From: Cryptomeria japonica
Lineage: Eukaryota > Streptophyta > Pinopsida > Cupressales > Cupressaceae
DNA length: 64,000 nt
Direction: 5' to 3'
NCBI RefSeq assembly: GCF_030272615.1
Contig: NC_081413.1
Span: forward strand, 329,802,802-329,866,801
Under the pieces are notes generated by a model. That model saw nothing but the letters and a program-made list of their open reading frames with translations. It made no database searches and was not told where the DNA came from. The position numbers were made by a program, and so were the translations under genes. Of the stretch, positions 34,984 to 46,617 are shown piece by piece; position 1 is the first letter of the stretch, and each line of letters opens with the position of its first letter.

Positions 34984-36443
34984 GGGGTTACGGGGCCACC
35001 GAGACAGGACCCTCCTGGACATCCAGGGGTGGGTGCATCTGGAGCGAGACCATCTCCATCAGGAGATAGTCATACTTGAGAGACATGGTCTCTGTTGTAG
35101 TTTTGGATCATTGTTATTCTTTGTACTGGACACAGTTTTGACACATTTTGTACATTTGGATCATATTTGAGAGATATATATATATGGCACCATTTGCATT
35201 TGATCATGTGATGTGTTTATATGGATGCATGTTATGTGGGCTATTTCATTTCTTTATGCTGATGCAATGCTTACATAGATGATATAATGTATGATGCAGG
35301 ATGTATGCTTTAACATGCTATGAGATGTATCTTGAAAATGAGATGTATGATTTGATATGCAACTAAATGTAATACGATATGCAATGATGTTAAAATGATA
35401 TGCAACTAATTGTAAAATGATATGCAACTAATTGTAAAATGATATGCAATGATGTTAAAATGATATGCAACTAATATTTTTGGAGCATCCCTCATTCTGT
35501 ATTTGCCATCCGATATAACCATATGTTATTTGCTTTCTTTGTAGATATCATCATTGAGCATTGATTTTTGGATATGTTGAAAATTTATACAAGCATAATG
35601 GTATAATTGAACCATAATGACCTGAGAAAAATTTACATGATGTTTGATTTTGCAAGATAGCACAAGCGTCAAGGTATAATTGAACCAGGATGACTTGAGT
35701 GCATATTGCGTAAACAGACAAGATTAGATCATTTGTATGCGTGAAGTGGAATCAGGTCTTCAGTGATATTCGATGTATCACGTCTCGAGGCATGTGTTCA
35801 CACAGTACAAGCGATCGCCTCCCAGACAAAAGACTAAGAAAATATTGGAAGTTCCTCCTAAACTCTAGCTATAAAGTATTTAGTGAGACAAGGAAGAGAA
35901 CCCAATAATTCAAAAAGTTCAAAAATGCAAAACTAGTCAAGACTTTATGCAAGAATGCAACATTTAGTACTTCAGAAAATCATCCATCCTTGGTATTTTT
36001 GTGAAAGGTTTTGTTTTGTTTGGTGATGAAGCATAGTTTGGATGCCATGTTTTTGAGTTTTGCAAGTAGTCTTGATGTCTTGAATGTTTGCAATATTGAG
36101 ATGATTGGAATGCCCCTAGCTGAGTGTGCCTTTTGATATGATCATGTACAGTGATTGCCAAGCCATGGTGGAATGCGGTAAGAGGATAGATATAGATGGA
36201 TAACCTAGGATAGTGACTACGCTAAGTATGTCCTGAATGGATATGGGCTAAGTGTCGGGCGATGGCCGATAGTGTTTGTATGGATAAAATGGCATGGGGA
36301 TAGATAGAGGAGCCATTGTTTCACAAAAGCGCCTGTTTACCAGGTTTTCACCATTTGTTTTTATTTGTACTTTATGTTTTTGCTTTTTCTAGATTTTTTT
36401 TGATTTTTTTGCTTATTTTAGCTTTTTCCATGCACTAGGCCGC
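34984..36443. other. Non-coding spacer between PMD gene and integrase end
   Basis: The ends of the two convergent genes face each other across this AT-rich spacer. It contains the 22-bp repeat tract and a pair of similar TATAATTGAACCA segments at about 35602 and 35672. No gene is supported. Confidence 0.55.
35352..35475. repeat. ~22-bp tandem repeat in the convergent spacer
   Basis: About six units with the core GATATGCAA followed by CTAATTGTAAAAT or TGATGTTAAAAT, in two alternating variants. It lies between the convergent PMD and pol genes, where read-through would meet. Confidence 0.8.
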
Positions 36444-37700
36444 TTAAGTGTAGTACTTCTTTAGATAGATGTTGCTAGTTGGTTCGTCGAGCACATCTCC
36501 TTTAGAATTTGTTAGTTGATAGGCACCTGATCCATAGACTGATATGATAACATAGGGACCTAACCAGTTAGGTTCAAATTTCCCTTTCTTTTCTCGATCT
36601 TGCTGATTTGTTGGATTTTCTTTGAGGACTAGGTCACCAACTTTGAAGTTTTTGGGAATGACCTTGTGATTGTAGTTCCTGCACATGCGTTGTTGATATG
36701 CTTTGAGATGAGTGTAAGCATGTTGGCGTCTTTCATCTAATAGTTCAAGTTCTTGCAGTCGGTTAACTCGATACTCTTCATCTGGGATTAAACCTTTCAA
36801 AGAGACTCTAAGAGATGGGATTTCTACCTCCAGGGGTAAAATGGCTTTTGATCCATATACCAATGAGTATGGTGTTGCTCCTGTAGGTGTGCGGATGCTG
36901 GTTCTGTATGCCCAAAGTGCTAGATTGAGTTGTATGTGCCAATCTTTGCCTGCATCATTCACTATTTTCTTGAGGATTTTCAATATTGTCTTGTTAGATG
37001 CTTCTGCTTGACCATTTCCCTGTGGGTAGTATGGTGTAGAGAACCTATGTTGGATTTTGAATTTTTCACATAGTTCTTGGACATCTTGATTCTTAAAAGG
37101 TCATCCATTATTTGTGATGATTGAACCTGGAATACCATATCTGTAGATCAGATAATTTAGGATAAAAGAGGCACTTTGTTTCCCTGTCACTGTGGTCATG
37201 GGAACTGCTTCTATCCATTTGGTAAAGTACTCTGTTGCTGTTATAATGAACTTGTGTCCATTTGAAGATGATGGATGAATTTTGCCAACTAAATCTAGTC
37301 CCCACTGACAAAAGGGCCATGATGTTGTAAAGGGCTGCAGTTCCTATGCTGGTGCATGTATGAGATTACCATGGATCTGGCATTTAGGACATTTCTTGGC
37401 GAAGTGATATGAGTCTTTTTCCATTGTAGGCCAGTAGTATCCCATTCGTAGAAGCTTTTTAGCAAGAGTAGTACCACTTGAATGTGTGCCACAAATACCC
37501 TCATGAAGCTCGTGTAAAGCAGAATCAGAATCATTATGATCAAGGCAACGAAGAAGAGTACCATCGAGACCTCGACGACATAAAGTATCTGCGATAAGGG
37601 TGTAACGGGCAGCTTGTCGAATAAAGTTACATTTTTGGTTACGGGATTGGTCAATGGGTAAGATATTGTGCTTGAGGTAGTCGTATATTGGTCCATATAA
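36444..37700 (-). pseudogene. Tat element integrase
   Basis: Inserts the element DNA into the genome. The N-terminal zinc region has an HELHEGICGTHSSG block and CPKCQ (about 37390). The catalytic core contains WGLDLVGKIHP (first Asp), then GSIITNNG, where the family has ITDNG: the second catalytic Asp is Asn here (near 37128). The third residue, Glu, is in YYPQGNGQAEASNK. The C-terminal part has LALWAYRTSIRTPTGATPYS and the chromatin-side KFEPNWLGPYVI block. It ends at 36444. Stops: a TAG near 37345 after HAPA, and a TGA just after NNG where Arg is expected. Catalytically dead as written. Confidence 0.88.
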
Positions 37701-38230
37701 TGGAGAATCTGAACCGGTCAAGGCATAGATAACCTGGGATTCAGAGTGGTCGTAGGTGGGGGAGAACAGTTGCTCTACCAGGAACTCGTAACGACTCTGT
37801 TGCTCTGGAATTTGTAGTAATGAAACGATAGTAGCCATTGCATCGGCTGCTTTGTTGTTCAACCTTGGTATTTGCTCGAAGGTGATGTGTACAAAATACT
37901 GTTTGAAGTCATCCACCATTCATTTGTAGGGTAGTAGCTTGTCATCCTTTGTCTGATAGTCATTGTTGATTTGATGGACAACCAATTGTGAGTCTTCATA
38001 GACTTTTAACTCTATGATTTTCCATTCTATGACCATTTTGATGCCTATGACCAGTGCCTCATATTCAGCCACATTATTTGTGCATGGAAACATAAGCCTA
38101 TATGATCTTGGTATAGTGTGTCCTTCAGGAGTGATGAACAGAATGCCAGCACCAGAACCATGTTGTGTATAGGATCCATCAAAGTATAAGGTCCATTATT
38201 TAGTAGAAAGAGCAAGAACATCCCTGTCCA
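37700..38230 (-). pseudogene. Tat element second (archaeal-type) RNase H
   Basis: A second RNase H follows the ordinary one: WTLYFDGSYTQHGSGAGILF near 38190 (first catalytic Asp), NNVAEYEALVIGIKM near 38080 (Glu), VYEDSQLVVHQI near 38000 (Asp), and a C-terminal NNKAADAMA near 37860 (Asp). Acquisition of an archaeal-type RNase H is a hallmark of Tat-lineage gypsy elements. Two stops lie inside: TAA before WTLYFDG, and TGA at 37919 in PYK-stop-MVDDF where Trp is expected. Confidence 0.82.
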
Positions 38231-38810
38231 GAAATTCGATCTCCATGGTGTGTTTGCCTGGGAGTGGTGCTTCAGTCAACTGATCTGCAATTGCTTGTCC
38301 TTTGATGGCTCATCTTTCCGTGTATTGGATGTCAAACTCACCGAGAATCACAACCCATTTAGCTAATCGGCCTGTAAGAGCTGCCTTGCTAAGTAGATAT
38401 TTGAGAGGATCAATTTTTGCTACTAGCTTAATGGTATGTGCTAGCATATAATGTTAGAACTTCTGAGATGCGAAGACCACTGTTAGGAAAGCCTTTTCAA
38501 TGAATGTATAGTTGAGTTCATAGCCATTCAATGTCCTACTAATGTAATATATGGCGTGTTCCTTGCCTTGTTGATATTCTTGTGCCAATAGTGCCCCCAG
38601 CGATATATCTGTTGTTGAGATATATAAAATAAGAGGCTTTCCTGCGACTGGTGGTACCAGAACTGGTGGATTCATCAGGTACTATTTGATTTGGTAAAAA
38701 GATTCTGCACACTTGGCCTCCCATTTGAATGGTACATTTTTGTGTAATAAATGGTTAAATGGGAGACTTTTATCTACTAGTTGAGCGATGAATCGCCTGA
38801 TTGATTGAAG
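38230..38810 (-). pseudogene. Tat element RNase H (Ty3 type) domain
   Basis: Removes the RNA strand during reverse transcription. Visible: FKWEAKCAESFYQIK before the domain, PLILYISTTDISLGALLAQE near 38640, HAIYYISRTLNGYELNY near 38550, and IEKAFLTVVFASQKF near 38470. Stops: TAG before YLMNPPV (38676-38678), TAA before HYMLAHT (38454), and TGA near 38311 before AIKGQAIADQL. All fit single-base changes. Confidence 0.85.
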
Positions 38811-40402
38811 TCATCCTTGTAGAGATCTAAGTTGACTGATATTCTTTGGTGGTGGCATGTCCATAATGGCTTGTACCTTTGTTGGATCTACTTCAATACC
38901 TTTTTCTGAGACAATGTAGCCTAGTAACTTGCCTGATGTAACCCTGAAGATACACTTCTTGGGGTTGAGCCTGACTTGAAATTTCTCCAATCGATCAAAG
39001 ATCTTTGTTAGGATGCCGAGATGTTCGGCTCTGGTGAAGGATTTAGCTAGTAAATCATCCACATAGTCTTCCATAAATGTGTGCATCATGTCATGGAATA
39101 TTGTGGTCATTGTTCTTTGATAGGTGGCCCCTGCATTCTTTAAGCCAAAAGGCATAACATTCCAACAGTACGTTCCCCAAGGACAGGTGAACATGGTTTT
39201 ATCTTGATCTTCAGGAGCTATTTTGATTTGATTATAGCTTGAGAAACCATCCATTAGTGAGAGCATTGCATGACCTGCTGTAAGATCTACAATTATGTCG
39301 ATATTGGGCAGAGGAAAGTCGTCTTTTGGACAAGCTTTGTTGACGTCTCTAAAGTCAGTGCAAATTCTGATACTACCATCTGGTTTTGATACTGGAACGA
39401 TGTTGGAAATCCACTCTGCATAGTCAATGGGTTGAATGAATCCGACGTCTAATAATTTCTTTAGTTCAATTTTGACCATGAGTGCCACCTGTGGATTCAT
39501 CTTTCGTAGTTTTTGCTTGACTGGCTTAACTCTGGTAGAAATGGACAAGTGATGCATGATTAAGTGTGGATCTACTCTGGGCATATCAGCATATGACCAA
39601 GCAAAGTTAATTTGCTGTTCTTTAAAGAAGATGATGAATGTCGATCTTTCTTCCTCTGTCAGAGATTTTGCAAGGTGTATGTTTTTGGTTGCTTCTATGG
39701 TACCAATGTTGATTGATTGAGTGGGCTCAATCAATATGGGTGATCGCTCATGAAAGTGTTCAGGAAGAGTGTCAAGTCTCCCATTGTTAGGTGCCTTAGA
39801 AAGGTTTTCACCCTCAGATGCGTCCTTTATTTTTACTTTTTTGTGATCTAGAGCTGCCATTGACTGGTTTTCAGCATCAGATCCTTTATTTATTGTATTT
39901 TTGTGACTGAGAGACTTGGCACTCCCTGATTGACAGACATCGTTATTTCGTTCACTGGTAGAGTCTGTTTCCAGATTTACGGTACATAGGTAATAGATAA
40001 TAGATTCATCATCTGGGAAAATTGGTATATCATGTGTTTCAGGTTCATCCCAGTCAATGAGGTCAGGAAAGACAAGCGGTAAGGAATCATTAGGTGGATC
40101 CAGTTTGGCTACTGTGAGTGTTAGGACGGAGTTTTCATTGTGATGGGTCTTGGTTTTAAAGAAGTCCAGGATTTCGTTGAGGTCCTCGATGGTATTATCT
40201 TCCACATAGACTTGCTCATAATGTTCCTATTCGCTTTCCTTGGCATCATAGATATTTTGTGGTCCAAATTCAAGAGGTCTATCTTCTGCGTTATGTTCTT
40301 CTTGAGAAAGGGATATAGAATAAGTATCATCAGGGATATTTGTAGTAGCATTAGAGCAAGTACCCCATTCATATTCATTGGAATCTGTCTCATAGGCATC
40401 AT
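38811..40402 (-). pseudogene. Tat element reverse transcriptase
   Basis: Copies the element RNA into DNA. Motifs in order on the minus strand: an acidic linker, then WSYADMPRVDPHLIMHHLSI, VKPVKQKLRKMNPQVALMVK, LLDVGFIQPIDYAEWISNIV, PVSKPDGSIRICTDFRDVNK (about 39380), LMDGFSSYNQIKI, FGLKNAGATYQRTM and the catalytic box EDYVDDLLAKS (near 39060). The YVDD catalytic centre is intact. The frame ends at a TGA (38811) in LRSLQG-stop-LQSIRRF, where Arg is expected (CGA to TGA). Upstream, the linker between 40205 and 40727 has several TAG stops and shifts. Confidence 0.9.
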
Positions 40403-40727
40403 CCTAGATTCTATCAGTGCTGCAAACAGGTATGTTGTATGGTGAAAACAAATCTTTGATGATGGATACCATTTTGATAGTTTTTGTTGATTCTGTATCA
40501 GATACGTCCTCTACTTTCTAGATTTGTTCATAGACTGTGCTTCCTTGGGGAGGAATAATGGTATCGGGAGATGACAGGATGTGTTCTTGAGACATTGGTG
40601 TTTGAATATGAGCTACCGCTACAGATAGGGCCCTCTTATGACTTAGTAGCTTTCCCTGATGCAACTTCTGATCTTGACGTTCCCGTGCCTTGTGGATTGT
40701 TTCTACTAATTCAAAGAGTGCTTCCTA

Positions 40728-42659
40728 CTAGGATTCTTCTTCGTACTTCTTCTTTACCTTCCATTGAGGTTTTGTAGTTGTGTGTGGTGGCCGTTTCAAT
40801 AGGAACGTGAGTTTAGAACCCAATCCTGCTTTGTTTCTACTAGGTTGTGAAGGAAGATCTATAGGTTCAATGACTCCTTCTTTGCGTTTCCCAATAGGTC
40901 CTTTACCGCCATATCCCATTTGCTTCATGATTAAATAGCCTTTTCCATACAGGTGTGTTGGTAGAACAACGTCTAGAGTGGCTGCTCTATGATCTTCTTC
41001 CTCATCTTTGTATAACCAGCTAAGAACATCCTTGTCTTCTGATTCATGTGCTAGAGTACCCAATTGGATGAAGGTACCATCAAATTTAGTGATGGGCTGA
41101 GTGGCCAGATGTGTTGATGTAGTAGGCAAATCATGCGATCTAGGTGATGTTGGCGATTTGGCCAAACATAACGGCTCCAAAGAGTATTCTCCCATGCCTT
41201 GGTCTTTGATTTGCATCTTCTGCTTGAAGTCTCCCCATAAGGAGTTGGGTTTTGCTATTTGTAGATCTGATGTCAAGGATCGCTGCTTTTCTCTATTATG
41301 AGGAACCAAACTGTCTTGGGCTGCCCCCATTGCATTGCAATGTTGAAATGGATTGTGATCAGCTGATATGGAGATTTCTTGTCCATCATAAGGAAACTTG
41401 ACACACTGGTGATACGTAGAAGGTACTGCTTGCATTTCATGTATCCAGGGTCGTCCTAACAAGATATTGTAGGTTAGGTCTATGTCTAAGACTTGACATA
41501 TAGTATCCTTTTGTACTGGTCCTACTTGAATAGGCAATATCACTGTGCCTTTAGAGGACCTTTCCTCATCATCATATGCCTTGATGGTAATCTTTTTGCA
41601 AGGATCAATAGATTCTTCTGAGAAGCCTAATGCACGGATAAGCTTTAAAGTACATATATTAAGTCCGACTCCTCCATCTATTAAGACTCTTTTTACTCGG
41701 TGTTTGCAAACAATGACTTCAATATGGAGAGGAGTATTATGTGGATGACTCAAGGAAGTATTGTCATGCTCTGAGAAGGTGAGGTTATGAGGTCCTGTCA
41801 TATGGGCGACCATGGCTTGAAATTTGTCTGTATCCAGATTTTGGGGTACATTTGTTTCCAATAGCGCTTGCTCCAATATGTCTTTGTGCTTTGGTGATAG
41901 TTTCAATAATTCAAGGATAGATATTTGAGCTGGAGTCTTGCGTAGTTGGCTAACCAAGTCATATTGGATTTTTGGTGTGGTAGTTGTAGGTGCAGTATGT
42001 CCCTTTAAGACATATTTCTGAGTTTGGGTTGTTACATTGACAGATTCATGATCATGTCGATCTCGAATGGTGATGACATTGACTTGATGATCTTCAGCTG
42101 AGATGTGGTTGATTGTGTTGTTGTAGATGTGATTAATACGAGCGCCGCGTGTATCATCCGAAGTTGATGCGCCATCTTTGTGGTAATTTGGGAGAGGATT
42201 TTTGAAGGCTTCGTAATCACCATTTGTTTTGAGACCATCCACTGATAAGTCACCTCGATCAATCATGTCCTGTACTATGTGTTTCAATCTCATGCACTCG
42301 TTTGTTCTATGACCTTTGTTGCGATGGAAATCACAATAGTGTGAATCATTCCACCAAGGTGGTTTGATTGGGGGTTCATAGTTGCTGATTGGAGGCAAAG
42401 AAAGAATCTTGTTTGCCAAAAGTTCTCTGAATGCGGATTCTAATGATTGTCCCAGTGGTGTGAAGATGCGCTTTTGGAAATTGTTCGTGTTGTTGTGTGA
42501 ATTGTTGTTAGGTCCTGGATTCATGTTTTTGCTTTGAGTATCATTGGTGTTGTTTGTGTTGAGTTGTCCTTGATCGGTGTTTGGTGCATATGTGTTAGCA
42601 CTGGGAGTAGCATTTTTAAGATTTTTCGTATTTTGAGGATTTCCGGATAATGCAAGCAC
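40728..42659 (-). pseudogene. Tat element gag C-terminus, protease and G-patch region
   Basis: 643 uninterrupted codons. Near 42340 there is a Cys-His segment YCDFHRNKGHRTNEC, a gag-type nucleic-acid-binding element. The aspartic protease lies near 41690: VLIDGGVGLNICTLKLIRAL, with an active site of DGG instead of DTG/DSG, then ILLGRPWIHEMQAVPSTYHQ. Near 40920-40800 a glycine-rich G-patch-like segment reads MGYGGKGPIGKRKEGVIEPI and closes with KAGLGSK. It ends at TAG codons at 40730. This is the best-preserved open frame of the element. Confidence 0.87.
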
Positions 42660-42749
42660 TGGTTGCTTAGATTTGGGATCATATGATTCATTGTTGCCTT
42701 CGTTTTTGTTTCGAGTCCAAAATCGAGATTTGTCAAGGTTGGCGTTGTT

Positions 42750-43430
42750 CTAATTATTGTAGTTTGAGGAGTTTGTTCCTTCCTTGTAGAATTTGAGTGT
42801 CCCCTTTTTGACACATGCTTCCTCTACTTGAATGCCATTTTCAATCAATTTAGTGAAAGATGGTATGCATTGAAGTTTTAGTCTGTAACTCATTTCGCCA
42901 TTCAAGTTATCGATGAAGATTTCCATTTTCTCCTTTTCGGGAATATCGCGAGGATATCGTGATACCATGCGGTGCCAGCGTTGAAGGAACACCATGAATG
43001 TTTTGTTGTTCTTTTGTTTGGTGTTGCAAACATCTAGCATGGTTATGGCATGTTGGATGTTATAGGAATAGTGGGTTATGAATTTGTTAAACAATTCATC
43101 AAATGATCTAACAGGTGGCGAAATTTTGGATAACCATTCCATGGTTTGCCCTCCCAAGCTTCTGGAGAATAACCTTATCAAATAGGTGTCATCATGAGAA
43201 AATTCAAGGCTCAGTGTGCAAAATTCTCGAACATGATCCCGGGGATCACTTTTTCCATCATATTTATCAAATTTGGGAACGTCTGAGTTTGGAGGAAAAG
43301 GCACCATGTTCAATCTTCTGTCAAATGGGTAAGGACAGATTTCGTTTAAAGAGTACCGCACTGTTGTCCCTTGTTGCATATCTTGTATTTGCCTTTGCAA
43401 CATTTGCATTTGTTGAGTAAGAGCAACCAA
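42750..43430 (-). pseudogene. Tat element gag (Retrotrans_gag domain)
   Basis: Capsid-like protein packaging the element RNA. The start has a Gln-rich coiled stretch (TQQMQMLQRQIQDMQQG), then FPPNSDVPKFDKYDGKSDPR, YLIRLFSRSLGGQTMEWLSK and FDELFNKFITHYSYNIQHAI, all Retrotrans_gag blocks, then PRDIPEKEKMEIFIDNLNGE. It ends at a TAG in an Asn-rich linker (about 42750) followed by KSRFWTRNK in the same frame, so the gag protein once continued into the Cys-His region. Confidence 0.88.
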
Positions 43431-43508
43431 AGGCGCATTATCTTGCCGAGGGAAGATTTCTTCCCTTGTATTTGTTCTTAACTGAAAAGGTGTGGTAAAT
43501 GGTATGTT

Positions 43509-44100
43509 TTATTCTGGAGTTTCGAGCTCAGGTATACGCATTTCTAGTATGCGTTGTTCTGGAATGTGTTGTTCAGGTATATGTTGTTCAGGTATGTGAG
43601 TTTCTTCTTCTCTTTGTTGTTCTTGATATGCATATTGTCGAGACCCAATTTGAAAAATGTTTGCGTCAAAATCTTCAGGAAGTTTAACGCCTTTACTTGT
43701 GAGCATGAGCAGATACTTTTCTTTGTCATTTTCCATGAGCTTTTCTACAAGCTTTTGGAATGAAGGGTTTTCCTGACATTCCCGAAGAAGTGCTTCAGTG
43801 ATTTCAGGTTCTTCTACGGGTGGAATTTCAAAAGGATTTGATAATCTGCGATTCATACTTGATTCTGCGTGTGTCTCACTCTGTTTGTTCTTTTGAGAGC
43901 AAGTAACAGGAATTTTAGTAGAAACTCTCAGTGATGAAAGGGACAAAATCCTCTTCGATGTGTTGCTCGGGGGTTGGTGGTTCTGGTCGAGCTGTGTTAT
44001 ATGTGATGCACTCGTCGGGCAAGAATGCTGGATTGATCTTTTCGCCGCGGTTTATGGTTTGATTAAAAACAGACTTTTGGCAGTATGCTCTTGTCTTCAA
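43509..44100 (-). pseudogene. Tat element gag N-terminal extension with IPEQH repeats
   Basis: Upstream part of the gag reading region in two overlapping frames (43915-44100 and 43509-43946). The second holds PPVEEPEITEALLRECQENP, a helical stretch (LVEKLMENDKEKYLLML), and a pentapeptide run with three HIPEQ copies plus degenerate RILEM, RIPEL units, encoded by a 15-bp tandem repeat at about 43530-43600. A TAA at about 43509 separates it from the gag domain. Confidence 0.6.
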
Positions 44101-44769
44101 GGGTTCTTTGTCAAATTCGCTAGATTTGTTTTAGATATAACGTTTGACGTGATGAAGGAATACCTAATGGGATTTGAAGAGTTGACGATTGATGTATAAA
44201 AACTTATTTCTCTTGATGAATTTGGAAAAACTAGGTGGTTGTTTCTTCAACGTGATGTTACGATAGAGGTTCTTTCTTCTCAGAATAAGGGGATTAGTCA
44301 TGCATGAGTGACCAATGGTTTCCTTTGATTTGTTTGGATTCAGCGGATTCTTGTTTTTGAAAATTTCAAATCGCACTCTATCAAAGTGAAGGCTTTTAGA
44401 TGCCCCTTCACGACAAAGCATGTCAAATGATATGGATAAAAGCTTCCTGATCTGGAAACTTGATTTGACAATTTGAAAATTTTAAACAAGTGTTTTGAGA
44501 TAAAGATCCATAGGATGGTAAAGGATTCTGTTGATACTGATGATGAGATTTCTAGATTATGATAGGAGAGACATCCTCTATTGTATGATTCATTTAAGAT
44601 TCTGACAATGTTCGTTTTGACACAAATTTTGCTTGAGAAATAGTTTTAATGGTTTGTTTGCCACTCTGGTTTGATGAAAAATGATGTTGATGAAAAATGC
44701 TTCTAAAAATGTTTTTGAAAATTTCAAAATTTTTCTCGGTTTTGCTCTCTGTTTTTCTGTTTTGGGATC
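44101..44769. other. Tat leader between array B and gag
   Basis: Non-coding, AT-rich leader DNA. Minus-strand open frames at 44164-44421 and 44590-44856 have no domain; the second overlaps array B and its N-terminal residues merely translate the octamers. Confidence 0.5.
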
Positions 44770-45000
44770 ATGCGCTAGAACAGAGTCTACATGCGCTACT
44801 GAATTTCCTCTATGCGCTAAAATAACAACCACACGTGCTAGGCTGCCCTCAGACATGAGCTAAATTTTTTGGACTGTTAAAATTGTTTTTCCAACTGTTG
44901 AAAAATCTATGCGCTATCCTGGGTCTGCGACGCGCTAACTGTTGGACTTTATGCGCTAATGTTTGTATGCCACGCGCTAAGCTGTTGTTTCCACGTGCTA
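44770..45000 (-). repeat. Phased octamer array B (21-bp steps)
   Basis: Plus-strand ATGCGCTA/ACGCGCTA (TAGCGCAT in element sense) at 44770, 44791, 44812, 44833, 44855, 44909, 44930, 44951, 44972 and 44993. Steps are exactly 21 bp except 22 and 54 around the one gap. The 13 bases between motifs differ from unit to unit. It lies in the gag leader, in sense orientation relative to gag. Confidence 0.88.
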
Positions 45001-46116
45001 GACTGTTGTTCTGATCTACCCTACTGCACGGCACAAAAAGTACAACCATTTTGCCTAATCTAACAAAAAGTGTATGTTCTGCGAAGATGTGTTCAAATCT
45101 CCAATGTTTTAACAGGTTTTGATACAAGTAATACACTTCAGAAAGACTCTTTAGTCAAGGGTCATAAATAACACCATAGCCCACTAGTCTCGATACTCCG
45201 TCAGCTCAAACAGCCATGTCACCCCCTAGAGGGCGCCCATTTTTTTGCCTTTTGCCAGAAATTAACTCAAAGTGAATCGCTTCACAGTTGAGTAGTTATC
45301 TTGGGAGATATATGGTGAGTAATCTTGGGGGCGGATTCTTCCCCACCCTTGCACTATGATGTTATAAATGTCTGGTTATTGACTCGGGTCAAAGCTTCTA
45401 TTTCTATGGTTCGTAATCAGGCTTCCCATTCAGTCGTCAGTGATAAACTCCCTTAGGAGGCTTCCCAACCTTTAGAACAAAGACTTTACGTATCTCAAGG
45501 ATACTGGGGGAAGGCTAATCACTGCGCGCAACCGTTGAAAAGGACTTTCATCACTTTCCACATTTGATTATAGTGGGTTGGAATTCTTGGCGTCAAAGTC
45601 ATTCCCCACTTAGGTCGTTCCCTTCACACCGGCTATAAACGACTTTAAGAGTTGATTCCAACTCCTCGGGAAGGCAGGTCTGCTAAAGGTTTTATTGCTT
45701 GAAGTAAAGAAAGCTGTAAGAGTGGTCTGGATTTTTTATCACCCAGTTAAGGGGAGAGCATATTCCTTCCACTTTCGAGACAAAGCAATCAAGTTGGTTT
45801 ATTTTATCCTTTCAATTCAGTGATTTGCTAAAATCTAGGTGGAGATGTTGCTCCACAAAACATGATGTTTATTTTATTCTTGCAAAGCAATGATTTTCTG
45901 ATCTATGAAAAGAAATTTGGTCAACAAAGTAAATTCGATGTTTTGGTGGTCAACAAAAGAAATCGTTTAAAGAAAATTTCCCGCTCCACCTGCAAGAAAC
46001 CGTCAGAATCCTGCAAAATTGCAATCCACTCGTTAGAAAATCTGGATTTCGGTGGACTTCTACAAGTCTAAATTCTATTTCTGTTACAATTTAAATTTTT
46101 TTGCTCTCTGTCTGTG
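45001..46116. other. Tat leader between arrays B and C
   Basis: No gene or octamers. It has a less AT-rich segment at 45180-45700 containing several Pro/Ser-rich short frames without domain similarity. Confidence 0.5.
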
Positions 46117-46551
46117 ATGCGCTACAGAAAGAACTGCACGCGCTACAAGAAAACCTAGATGCACTAAAATTATATCTCTTTGCGCTACACTGTCTTCTGG
46201 ATGCGCTACTCTGTGCGTTGGAAGCGTTGTTCTGTTTTTGTTTTTGCATTGGGACCTGCAGGAAAATATTGATTTGATGCGCTACAAGATGGTTTAGATG
46301 CGCTGGATGATGGATAGAAAGCACTAGCTGGTAAACTCGATGCGCTAGCTGATAGACCCGAAGCACCAATATATTATATAGATGTGCTACTCTGTTTTTC
46401 GACCGCGCTGAGACCTACAGGAAAAGTTTAGTGAGGTTATGCGCTAAATAAAGGTCTTCACGCGCTAGAGTATGGACCCCATGCACTAAACAGTGAGCGG
46501 GATGCACTAGACTATTAACCGGATGCGCTAGGGAATGTTTCCCACGCGCCG
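46117..46551 (-). repeat. Phased octamer array C (21-bp steps), next to the primer site
   Basis: Plus-strand ATGCGCTA-type octamers at 46117, 46138, 46159, 46180, 46201, 46222, then 46277, 46298, 46319, 46340, 46361, 46382, 46403, then 46439, 46460, 46481, 46502, 46523 and 46544. Every step within a run is exactly 21 bp; the runs are separated by 55 and 36. Variants include ATGCACTA, ACGCGCTA and AAGCACTA. The 13-bp spacers are unrelated. The array ends about 66 bases from the primer-binding site. Confidence 0.92.
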
Positions 46552-46617
46552 ATTCCTGTTTCCTGCGGACCTACAAAAGTGATTAGTTTCAAAAACCGAT
46601 TTGATATTTGGGGTTGG

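Noticed and set aside
44590-45136. Octamer arrays as purely coding Leu-Ala-His-Arg repeats
   Set aside because: Arrays B and C contain shifts that are not multiples of three (steps of 22 and 55) after which the octamer continues, so the DNA motif and not one reading frame is kept. For array A a coding role remains possible and is noted there.
46117-46551. CRISPR array
   Set aside because: Conserved unit is only 8 bp with 13-bp spacers, no cas genes, and the context is a plant retrotransposon.
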